From NCBI GenBank assembly GCA_946543025.1, contig CAMNLN010000090.1, positions 1 through 11,235 of the forward strand: a stretch of 11,235 nt of DNA, in the 5' to 3' direction. The notes under the pieces are model-generated. The model was not told where the DNA came from. It ran no database searches and worked only from the letters and a program-made list of their open reading frames with translations. This document shows, piece by piece, positions 1 through 5,514 of the stretch. This stretch comes from an uncultured Verrucomicrobiota bacterium (GTDB lineage: Bacteria > Verrucomicrobiota > Kiritimatiellia > RFP12 > UBA1067). Position numbers and translations under genes: made by a program. Each line of letters begins with the position of its first letter. Position 1 is the first letter of the stretch.

Positions 1-755
1 GCGTAGTCGATGCCGATCAGGAGCGGCACGCGGTTCGTCTCGCCCGCGCGCGCCACCACCGCGGGGTTGCCGAGGCGACTCGGCCTGTCGCCCGTGAACC
101 GGATCGGCGCGGGGCCGCGCTCCGCCACCACGTCCACGAAGTAGTACGCGTTGGAGTTCACGCCCGCGCGCCACGAAAAGGCACCGCCGTCGCCAACGGG
201 CGAGACGCCCGTTGGCCCAGTACCGCCGCCCTCCGCCGCCGTCAGCACGTTGGAACACACCGTGTTGTACCATTCCGCGTTCGTGCCGTGCGCGTCGGGC
301 CCCGCCACGTCCGGCTCCGGGTCGACCGAGTTCTCCAGACCGTCCCCGTCGCGGTCGAACGGCAGCTCCAGCGGCACCACGAAGTCGTCCGGCCCCACGG
401 GCGAGCCGTCGTACCGGTAGGCGACCGAGCCATCGTTGAACAGCTCCGCCTGGAAGCTCACAAGGTTCGTCGCGCAGCGCGCATACAGACCGTCCTGCCA
501 TGTCATCACCAGCGTGTTCGATTCGGTGACGCCGTGCCAGAAGAGGGATTCGTGGCTAGCGGCTAGTGCTTCGTGGTTAGTGAGCAGATGCCAGTTCGCC
601 ATCGGCGCAATGGAAAGCTTCCGCGCGAACGGCTTCAGCCGCCGGAGGAGCAGCCGCCCCGCCCGCCGCAGCCCGGCAAGCGCCAGCGCCGTCAGCAGCG
701 CCGCCAGAGCCGCCAGGCAAACGCGCAGGACCGCGCTCTGGAACACGTTCTCCAC
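1..755 (-). CDS. Membrane-anchored calcium-loop surface protein, N-terminal part (partial)
   Basis: Only the first 251 residues are visible; the gene leaves the window on the left. I start it at GTG 755 because an in-frame TGA lies two codons upstream, and a GAG (764-766) sits 8 bases before it with GGGGAAAG further up. A hydrophobic segment (about residues 9-29) followed by an Arg-rich stretch (30-46) looks like an inner-membrane anchor or uncleaved signal. Residues 72-120 look like a beta-sandwich with the pattern SFQAELFNDGSVAYRYD, which I associate with large secreted PVC proteins. Residues 134-145 (DRDGDGLENSVD) form a thrombospondin-type-3 calcium loop, and a second module begins around residue 155. 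The gene follows the 199-residue calcium-loop protein by 29 bases, so the two are probably co-transcribed. Two repeat-like sequences lie inside the reading frame (residues 59-69 and 181-188). Function unknown; an extracellular structural or adhesive role is inference. Confidence 0.75.
   Translation of the reverse strand, partial: MENVFQSAVLRVCLAALAALLTALALAGLRRAGRLLLRRLKPFARKLSIAPMANWHLLTNHEALAASHESLFWHGVTESNTLVMTWQDGLYARCATNLVSFQAELFNDGSVAYRYDGSPVGPDDFVVPLELPFDRDGDGLENSVDPEPDVAGPDAHGTNAEWYNTVCSNVLTAAEGGGTGPTGVSPVGDGGAFSWRAGVNSNAYYFVDVVAERGPAPIRFTGDRPSRLGNPAVVARAGETNRVPLLIGIDY
192..216. repeat. Perfect 11-bp-arm palindrome inside a coding sequence
   Basis: Plus-strand arms GCCAACGGGCG (192-202) and CGCCCGTTGGC (206-216) are exact inverted copies around the 3-base loop AGA. 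The element lies in frame and encodes residues 181-188 (PTGVSPVG), a Gly/Pro linker between two modules of the partial surface protein. From memory, short palindromes with a GGGCGAGACGCCC-type core are dispersed in Verrucomicrobia-like genomes, also inside genes; I could not check copy number here. Confidence 0.7.
549..580. repeat. Two direct repeats of TTCGTGG[C/T]TAG inside a coding sequence
   Basis: TTCGTGGCTAG (549-559) and TTCGTGGTTAG (570-580) match at 10 of 11 bases, with a 10-base spacer that itself contains GGCTAG. On the coding strand this reads as CTAACCACGAAG-like text and encodes residues 59-69 (TNHEALAASHE). It uses codons such as CTA and GCA that stand out in this GC-rich gene. 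It resembles low-complexity CCACGAA-type repeats that I recall from PVC genomes, inserted in frame between the Arg-rich segment and the beta-sandwich. Confidence 0.5.
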
Positions 756-784
756 GATCTTATCTCATTCTTTCCCCAGATCTC

Positions 785-1384
785 CTACCTGAAGATGAGA
801 TGCAACACGTTGTAGCGGAAGGAAACGTCAAAGCACTCGGTCGGCATGTCCGTCCCCCGCCGAGCCAGCCGCATCAGGTTCCAGCTGGAACGGCAGGCCC
901 ATTCCGGACGGGCGGCCGACAGTTCCGCGAACGCCGCGCCTGACGTGTTCGTGACGGCAAGCCGCGAGACACCTCCCGCGCCATCGAGTTCCGCGCGCCA
1001 CCTCAAGAAGCGATTCCCTGCCGTGGGCGTCTCGTCTTCCGCGAAAGTGCGCATACCCGTGGCCACCTCCTCCGCGAACCAGCGCCCGCAATCCCAGCCG
1101 AGAACAAGGTCAGTCTCCTCCGGCGCGAGGACGCCGTCGTCGTCCACGTCGCGGCCAAACGCCACCTGCACGTTGTTCGACGGCGTCGCGCACAGCTCGA
1201 CGGACACGTCAATCCCCCGCACGTCCGATCGGACGACATTGACGGGGATGTTCGTCGAAGCCTCCGTGTCAGCGAATTCCGGCATCGCCATCGGAGGCAC
1301 CGCGACGTGCAGGCCCCATGCCACGCACGGCAGCACGACTGCCGCCAGCAGCCCAAGGATACTCCTCTCCATAAAATTTCTCAT
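785..1384 (-). CDS. Exported 199-residue protein with one EF-hand calcium loop
   Basis: The first 24 residues are a typical export signal: basic start (MRNFMERS), hydrophobic core (about 9-22), and probable cleavage after VAWG. The mature part is rich in beta-strand-like sequence. Residues 79-90 (DVDDDGVLAPEE) fit the canonical 12-position EF-hand loop, with Asp at 1, 3 and 5, Gly at 6, a hydrophobic residue at 8 and Glu at 12. The C-terminus ends in hydrophobic residues and a basic one (VLHLIFR). I recognise no named family. The gene is first of a likely two-gene unit with the membrane-anchored protein 29 bases downstream, which also carries a calcium loop, so they may work together at the surface. 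The start is uncertain: ATG 1384 has no ribosome binding site and lies about 7 bases past a -10 element, whereas ATG 1372 (residue 5) has a weak GAGA before it. Both starts keep the signal peptide. Confidence 0.8.
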   Translation of the reverse strand: MRNFMERSILGLLAAVVLPCVAWGLHVAVPPMAMPEFADTEASTNIPVNVVRSDVRGIDVSVELCATPSNNVQVAFGRDVDDDGVLAPEETDLVLGWDCGRWFAEEVATGMRTFAEDETPTAGNRFLRWRAELDGAGGVSRLAVTNTSGAAFAELSAARPEWACRSSWNLMRLARRGTDMPTECFDVSFRYNVLHLIFR

Positions 1385-1390
1385 GGCGCA

Positions 1391-1399
1391 ATTATATCA
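1391..1399 (-). promoter_or_regulatory. Extended -10 promoter element (TGATATAAT)
   Basis: On the minus strand the sequence reads TGATATAAT, an exact TGnTATAAT extended -10, in a locally AT-rich patch just before the gene starting at 1384. No good -35 lies at 16-18 bases, which extended -10 promoters can do without. Transcription would start near 1383-1385, at or next to the first ATG, implying a leaderless mRNA or use of the ATG at 1372. A weaker alternative is TTGCAA with a 17-base spacer and TAGAAG (minus strand, about 1472-1444). Confidence 0.5.
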
Positions 1400-1478
1400 T
1401 AACCGCTCGTTCCAGCCACATGATCGAGCCAATCAGCCAACGATCTTCTATCGCACGGTTATGTGTCTTGCAAAACTT

Positions 1479-1535
1479 ATAAAAACAGCGCACGTCTATT
1501 ACGCTTCCTCTGATTCACGCCGCCACCGTCGTGCG
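1479..1535 (-). terminator. Candidate weak terminator downstream of the hydrolase fusion gene
   Basis: Reading the minus strand after the TAG at 1600, CGCACG (1535-1530) can pair with CGTGCG (1494-1489), and the second arm is soon followed by a T-run (TTTTTAT, 1485-1479). The loop is long (about 35 bases) and could hold smaller stems. The geometry is poor for a classic intrinsic terminator, so this is tentative. The rest of the 215-base gap holds only the promoter candidates and a 6-bp TGCGTT/AACGCA stem with no T-run after it in the coding direction. Confidence 0.25.
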
Positions 1536-1599
1536 TTGCGCAAAACGCAAAAATCACCTAAAAGCGTCGCGCGGAATGGAATGTCGTTCGTACAAATTG

Positions 1600-3300
1600 C
1601 TACTTCAGACCTGTCGCGTTCGCGATGAGCAGGTAGTCGTTCGTAAGGATCGTGTCGATGCCCATGTCGAGGAACTTCTTCGCCTCGGCGGGATCGTCCG
1701 ACCAGAACACGTTCACGCGCATCCCGGCGGCGTGCGCGCGCTCGACCGTCGCCTGGTCGAAGTACGGCTTGAAGAGCTGTACCATCTGGCACTTGTGCCT
1801 GATCGCCTCGTCTACGATGTCCTTCTTGGGCGCATAGCCCATGCAGCGCGGGATGTCCGGCGCGAGCCGCGCGAGCTGGTCCTGGAGCGGACCGCACGAC
1901 GACATGAAGTACACGTGTCCGCGCGCGTCGTAGGCGTCGATGAGGCGCAACACCTTCTTCACGTGCGCCTCGTCCCACTCTTTTCCGACGTCCTTCATGT
2001 GGATGTTCATGATCACGTGGCAGGAGAGCTTGGCGAGGATCTCCTCGAACCGCAGGATCCGCAACCCCGCGAAGTTCTTCAGACCCTTCTTCTCGCCGAA
2101 CTTCGTGCCGAAGTCAAGCTTCTTCAGCTCCTCGTACGTGTGGTCGAACACCTTGCCCGTACCGTCCGAGACGCGGTCGAGCGTCGCGTCGTGGATGGAG
2201 ACGATCTCGCCGTCCTTCGTCCACCAAAGGTCGAATTCGATCTCGGTCGCGCCAAGCGCCACGGCCGAGCCGAACGCGGGCAGGCTGTTCTCCGGCGCGA
2301 CGGTGCTGAAGCCGCGGTGCGCGCAGAGGCGCTTGGGGAGGGCCTTCTCGGCGTCCTTGTACCCGGGAATGATCGCGCTACCCGCCGGACGGTACTTCCA
2401 CGGACGCCGCCCCACCTCGATGTAGGTGGAGTGGAGGCCGGGCGGATTGCCATAGCCCATTGGCTTGAGATACTTCGCGTGCGGATCGAACTCCACCGTG
2501 AGCGTACCGACGCGGCTGAACATGTTGCCGAGCATCTCGCCCGAAGGGGCCACGACCATCGAGCCGCCGCCCACGGGCGAGTCGAGGCCCATGCTCACCG
2601 ACGCGCGCACAAGGTACGCGCCCGTGTTGTAGGCGAGGAACTTGCCGATCATCTCGAGGATGCCGTGCGGGTCGCTGCGCTGATGCGAGCAGCCGATGAT
2701 CACGTCCGGCTTGAGGCGCGCGATGTTGGCGAAGTTCTCATAGAAGTAGAAGTCGTAGCACGTGAGGAACGCGTAGCGTACGCCGTCGATCTCGAGGATC
2801 TTCGGTTCCGACCATTTCCACATGTACGATTCGTCGAACCCAAACTTCTTCCACTCGCCTGCCGTGAGATGTTCCTTGTCGTACTTGCCGACGCACGTAC
2901 CCGTCTTGTCGAACGCGAAGGTGGTGTTGCGCTCGCCCGTGGGCGTAAAGTCGAGCGCGTTCACGAACACAGTCGCCCGGCAGCGCTTCGCCGTCTCGGC
3001 GCAGGCCGCGAGGAGCGGCGCGTTGTACTTCTTGGCGGCGGCGACGGCCTGCTCGCGCGACTTCACGCGCGCCTGGCGGTCGCTCGCTTCCGGCAGCACG
3101 ATCAGGTCAAGGCTCGGATCGCACTTCTTCAGCGCCTCGAACTCCCACTGCATGGTCTTGTCGATGTCCGCCATGTCCAGCGCGTAAGGCGGCTGCATCA
3201 CGCACGCCTTCAAGGGCCGTGAAGTCCTCGCATCCTCCGCCCAAGCCATGCCGCACGTCGCCATGACAAGCGCAACCGTCATCAAATGCTTCATCTTCAT
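1600..3300 (-). CDS. Secreted fusion: carbon-nitrogen hydrolase plus glycerophosphodiester phosphodiesterase
   Basis: The protein has 566 residues from ATG 3300. A signal peptide (MKMKHLMTVALVMATCGMAWA) is followed by a nitrilase-superfamily domain, about residues 30-300. This has all three catalytic residues: Glu71 in LIVLPEAS, Lys142 in YDKEHL and Cys181 in LTCYDFYF. Such domains hydrolyse amides or nitriles. A second domain (about 322-560) is a GDPD-type TIM barrel with HRG (His328), PENS, ExD (Glu355, Asp357) and HD (His370), the residues that bind metal and cleave glycerophosphodiesters. Both halves therefore look active and exported. Longer in-frame starts up to 3510 would overlap the upstream gene, lack a signal peptide, and include the promoter and AAGGAG site, so I reject them. 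ATG 3294 (9 bases from AAGGAG) is as good a start as ATG 3300 (3 bases). The natural substrate is unknown; phospholipid-derived or glycerophosphate-decorated molecules from host or neighbouring cells are plausible. Confidence 0.9.
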   Translation of the reverse strand: MKMKHLMTVALVMATCGMAWAEDARTSRPLKACVMQPPYALDMADIDKTMQWEFEALKKCDPSLDLIVLPEASDRQARVKSREQAVAAAKKYNAPLLAACAETAKRCRATVFVNALDFTPTGERNTTFAFDKTGTCVGKYDKEHLTAGEWKKFGFDESYMWKWSEPKILEIDGVRYAFLTCYDFYFYENFANIARLKPDVIIGCSHQRSDPHGILEMIGKFLAYNTGAYLVRASVSMGLDSPVGGGSMVVAPSGEMLGNMFSRVGTLTVEFDPHAKYLKPMGYGNPPGLHSTYIEVGRRPWKYRPAGSAIIPGYKDAEKALPKRLCAHRGFSTVAPENSLPAFGSAVALGATEIEFDLWWTKDGEIVSIHDATLDRVSDGTGKVFDHTYEELKKLDFGTKFGEKKGLKNFAGLRILRFEEILAKLSCHVIMNIHMKDVGKEWDEAHVKKVLRLIDAYDARGHVYFMSSCGPLQDQLARLAPDIPRCMGYAPKKDIVDEAIRHKCQMVQLFKPYFDQATVERAHAAGMRVNVFWSDDPAEAKKFLDMGIDTILTNDYLLIANATGLK

Positions 3301-3303
3301 GTT

Positions 3304-3309
3304 CTCCTT
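3304..3309 (-). promoter_or_regulatory. Shine-Dalgarno site AAGGAG
   Basis: A strong AAGGAG lies 3 bases before ATG 3300 and 9 bases before ATG 3294. It decides against the longer upstream starts of the hydrolase fusion and slightly favours ATG 3294 on spacing. Confidence 0.75.
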
Positions 3310-3315
3310 GCATTC

Positions 3316-3331
3316 CGGACGCATGTGTCCG
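3316..3331 (-). other. Small hairpin in the 5' leader of the hydrolase fusion gene
   Basis: CGGAC and GTCCG form a 5-bp stem with a 6-base loop, 6 bases upstream of the AAGGAG site and just after the predicted transcription start. It is too short to call a riboswitch; it could stabilise the mRNA end or be chance. Confidence 0.3.
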
Positions 3332-3340
3332 TTTGCGGTC

Positions 3341-3349
3341 ATTATACCA
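3341..3349 (-). promoter_or_regulatory. Extended -10 promoter element (TGGTATAAT)
   Basis: The minus strand reads TGGTATAAT, an exact TGnTATAAT motif, in the gap between the six-hairpin protein gene and the hydrolase fusion. The best -35 match is TTGTCG at a long 20-base spacing, so the extended -10 would have to carry recognition. Predicted transcription start is about 3334, giving a leader of roughly 35 bases. It suggests the fusion gene can be expressed independently of the operon upstream. Confidence 0.5.
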
Positions 3350-3409
3350 AAATCGAGCTTTTCGAACGACAATGCCGGTTTCCCCGTCCTGCGGGCGGAA
3401 GAGTGTCGC

Positions 3410-5482
3410 CTAGTCTCGGTTTCCGCCGTCGAGCCAAAGGAGGTCTTCGGGGGAAAGGTCGTAGATCGACGAGGCGCGATATGCGCCGCCCCAAGCCGTG
3501 CAATGCGCATTCAGGTGGCCGCGCTTGCGCTCGCCCGTGCGGTACTTGCTCCAGCGCGTCTGGAAGTACGCCTCGTTCTTCGCGCCGGGCGGACGCTCCA
3601 GCGCGAGCCACGTCTTGCGCTTCTCGGTGGGGAAGCCCTGAGTGCCGTTGCGCCAGATGAGCGCCGCCACATCTCGCCAGAGCGGATTGCCGTCGATACG
3701 GGAGAGCGCGATCAAATCCGCAATCAGTACGCATCCGTAGTCGTCGAGCGCCGCGTGCTCGGTGCCGATCACGGTCGAGCCGGCCGGCTTCCAATTATAC
3801 TTCGCGAAGTCGGTCTCCGGCCCGTAGATGCCGTTGTGGCAGTAGAGCCACGAAAGGAAGTACCAGCCCGCCTTCTGCGCGTATTCGAGGTAACGTGCGT
3901 CGCGCGTACCCTCGATCAGCGCCACCGCCGCCGTGAAGAACGGGTGGATGCCCTCGCGGTCGATGCTCGCGCAGTCCATCGCGCCGCCCTTGCACTCGAA
4001 ATGGTCGATGTCGCGCGGAAAGTAGTAGGCGAACGCCCGGTCGATCGCCCGCCGCACCTCGTCGCTCCGTGTCAGCTGCCAGTAGCGCGCGAGGCCCATC
4101 AGCACGTAGCCGCCGCTGTCGCCGCCCCATTCGATCACCTCGCCGCTGTCGACATCCCACGCCGAGCCGAGGTTCCCGTCCGCGCGCTGCGTCCGCAAGA
4201 TCGCGCGCGCGAGGCGGTCCGCCGAGGCCTCGAACTCAGCGGCAGGACGGTTGTGCGCCTTCAACAGAACCGTGAGCCGAGAAAGTTCGCCAAGTCCCCA
4301 GCCGACGGACGAGGCGTCCTGCCGGCGGAGTTTCGGACGCGGACGCGCGAAGTGTCCGCTCGGCAGCTGCCGCTCGCGAATCCAGCTGCGAAACACCTTC
4401 AGCCCAAAGTCTATGTCTTTCGGCCTGCGGTTCCTGAGTCCGTATTCAACCGAAAGGCGAGCCAGCTGGAAGCTCTGCGACGCGAATCCGATCTCCGCCC
4501 CGGGATGCGGCAGGTACTCGCCGGGCTTGAGCCGTTTCGACTTCGCGAGCGCGTCGCCCGCCCACCAGTTGAGCGAGGGGTTCTTCTCGATGTCGGCGAT
4601 CGTCAGGCCCTTCGCGTGGTTCGTGTAGCAGTTGCCGAGGCCCGCGATCACGTCGTCGAGGTAGGGGTTATACCAGAAACCCGTCTTCGTCGCGCGGCGG
4701 CCCCAGTCCATGAACGCCTTGTCGAGCCGCAACACCTCCGCCACCGGAAGCTGCGCGGACACGTCTGGCTTCAGAAGTTTCCATGCGACAGGAAAGATCG
4801 CCGCAAATCCGTAGTCCGGCCACGGCGGACGTCCCGCGCACGCCCAGGCGTGCGCCGTGAACGTCTCGCCCGGCTTGAGGGTGAGCCATGTGTCGTAGCG
4901 CGGCGAGAACTTGCGCTTGTCCGTGTACGAGACGGGCGCTTCCGTAACGGGCCAGTAGACGAGGTGCCGGAACGAACCGTCGGGCTTCCGCTCCATCGAG
5001 CAGGCGCTCACGTGCGAGGCGGCGTCCTCCACGGACGCGAAGAGGGCAAACACCGTATCCTTGTTTTCGGAAATCGTGCAGGACGGAATGCCGCTACGGT
5101 CGTAGGCGAATATCCATGGCTCGCCGTCCTTCTCCCACCCGGTCGGAATGTCTGGCGCACCCCACGCGGCCGCGCGGTCGGGATTGTGCTGGTCGCCGGC
5201 GATGGCCTGGACGAACGCGTTGCCGTTGTAGTTGACGCCGGGAATCAGGTAGCGCGTCGCCGCAAAGCCCGGCTCGGCCGCCAGTACGAGCTTGAACGTC
5301 ATGTTCGTGGCGGCAACGTTCCGTGCCGTCGCCGTCACGCGCCACACGTCACCGTCGCGCCGCGCCTCGACGGAGGCCTCCAGTCCCGTCGTCACAGGAA
5401 TCGTGCGCGCCGAAAACGCAACGTCCGCCACCGCAGTTCCCACGAGGACGACCACTGCAACGCCAAGGAATCTTTTCATCAT
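3410..5482 (-). CDS. Secreted six-hairpin (alpha/alpha)6-type glycosidase or lyase, family unassigned
   Basis: The protein has 690 residues. I start it at ATG 5482 because AAGGAG (5491-5496) sits 8 bases before it; an in-frame GTG at 5488 is only 2 bases from that site. A signal peptide (MKRFLGVAVVVLVGTAVA) precedes a beta-rich, Trp/Tyr-rich domain (about residues 22-235) and then a long helical region (about 245-615). That region has repeated helix-hairpin texture, such as GWGLGELSRLTVLLKAH, GGYVLMGLARYWQLT and ARYLEYAQKAGWYFLSWLY. A beta-sandwich plus (alpha/alpha)6 barrel is the usual build of six-hairpin glycosidases and several polysaccharide lyases. Conserved-looking acidic and His residues (EWGGDSGG near 451-458, the ASIDREGIHPF stretch near 505-515, TEHAALDDYG near 574-583) are candidate active-site residues. 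I cannot assign a CAZy family. Position as the third gene of a run with a GH2 enzyme supports a glycan-degrading role. Confidence 0.65.
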   Translation of the reverse strand: MMKRFLGVAVVVLVGTAVADVAFSARTIPVTTGLEASVEARRDGDVWRVTATARNVAATNMTFKLVLAAEPGFAATRYLIPGVNYNGNAFVQAIAGDQHNPDRAAAWGAPDIPTGWEKDGEPWIFAYDRSGIPSCTISENKDTVFALFASVEDAASHVSACSMERKPDGSFRHLVYWPVTEAPVSYTDKRKFSPRYDTWLTLKPGETFTAHAWACAGRPPWPDYGFAAIFPVAWKLLKPDVSAQLPVAEVLRLDKAFMDWGRRATKTGFWYNPYLDDVIAGLGNCYTNHAKGLTIADIEKNPSLNWWAGDALAKSKRLKPGEYLPHPGAEIGFASQSFQLARLSVEYGLRNRRPKDIDFGLKVFRSWIRERQLPSGHFARPRPKLRRQDASSVGWGLGELSRLTVLLKAHNRPAAEFEASADRLARAILRTQRADGNLGSAWDVDSGEVIEWGGDSGGYVLMGLARYWQLTRSDEVRRAIDRAFAYYFPRDIDHFECKGGAMDCASIDREGIHPFFTAAVALIEGTRDARYLEYAQKAGWYFLSWLYCHNGIYGPETDFAKYNWKPAGSTVIGTEHAALDDYGCVLIADLIALSRIDGNPLWRDVAALIWRNGTQGFPTEKRKTWLALERPPGAKNEAYFQTRWSKYRTGERKRGHLNAHCTAWGGAYRASSIYDLSPEDLLWLDGGNRD

Positions 5483-5490
5483 TTTCACCT

Positions 5491-5496
5491 CTCCTT
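5491..5496 (-). promoter_or_regulatory. Shine-Dalgarno site AAGGAG
   Basis: AAGGAG lies 8 bases before ATG 5482 and 2 bases before GTG 5488. It decides the start of the six-hairpin protein in favour of the ATG. No promoter-like sequence is visible in the short gap after the preceding gene's TGA at 5515, which supports co-transcription. Confidence 0.75.
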
Positions 5497-5514
5497 CAAC
5501 ACAGACGGCCTATT

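Noticed and set aside
242..433. Short minus-strand open frame with Arg/Thr/Trp-rich product
   Set aside because: It lies in another frame of the partial surface protein, whose frame encodes a calcium loop and continues to the window edge.
1531..3222. A plus-strand open frame of about 563 codons opposite the hydrolase fusion
   Set aside because: The minus strand here encodes two enzyme domains with intact catalytic residues; the plus frame has only shadow composition.
3370..3400. CCCG/CGGG stem after the six-hairpin gene as a terminator
   Set aside because: The stem is only 4 bp and no T-run follows in the direction of transcription.
3301..3510. Seventy extra N-terminal residues for the hydrolase fusion (start at 3510)
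   Set aside because: They would overlap the upstream gene by about 100 bases, are hydrophilic and basic, would hide the signal peptide, and include the predicted promoter and AAGGAG site.
3794..3799. TATAAT on the minus strand inside the six-hairpin gene
   Set aside because: It encodes Lys-Tyr-Asn in a well-formed coding region, lacks the TG extension and has no gene start nearby.
4660..4675. TGGTATAAC, a near match to the extended -10 motif
   Set aside because: It lies deep inside the six-hairpin coding sequence (Phe-Trp-Tyr-Asn-Pro) and leads to no start codon.
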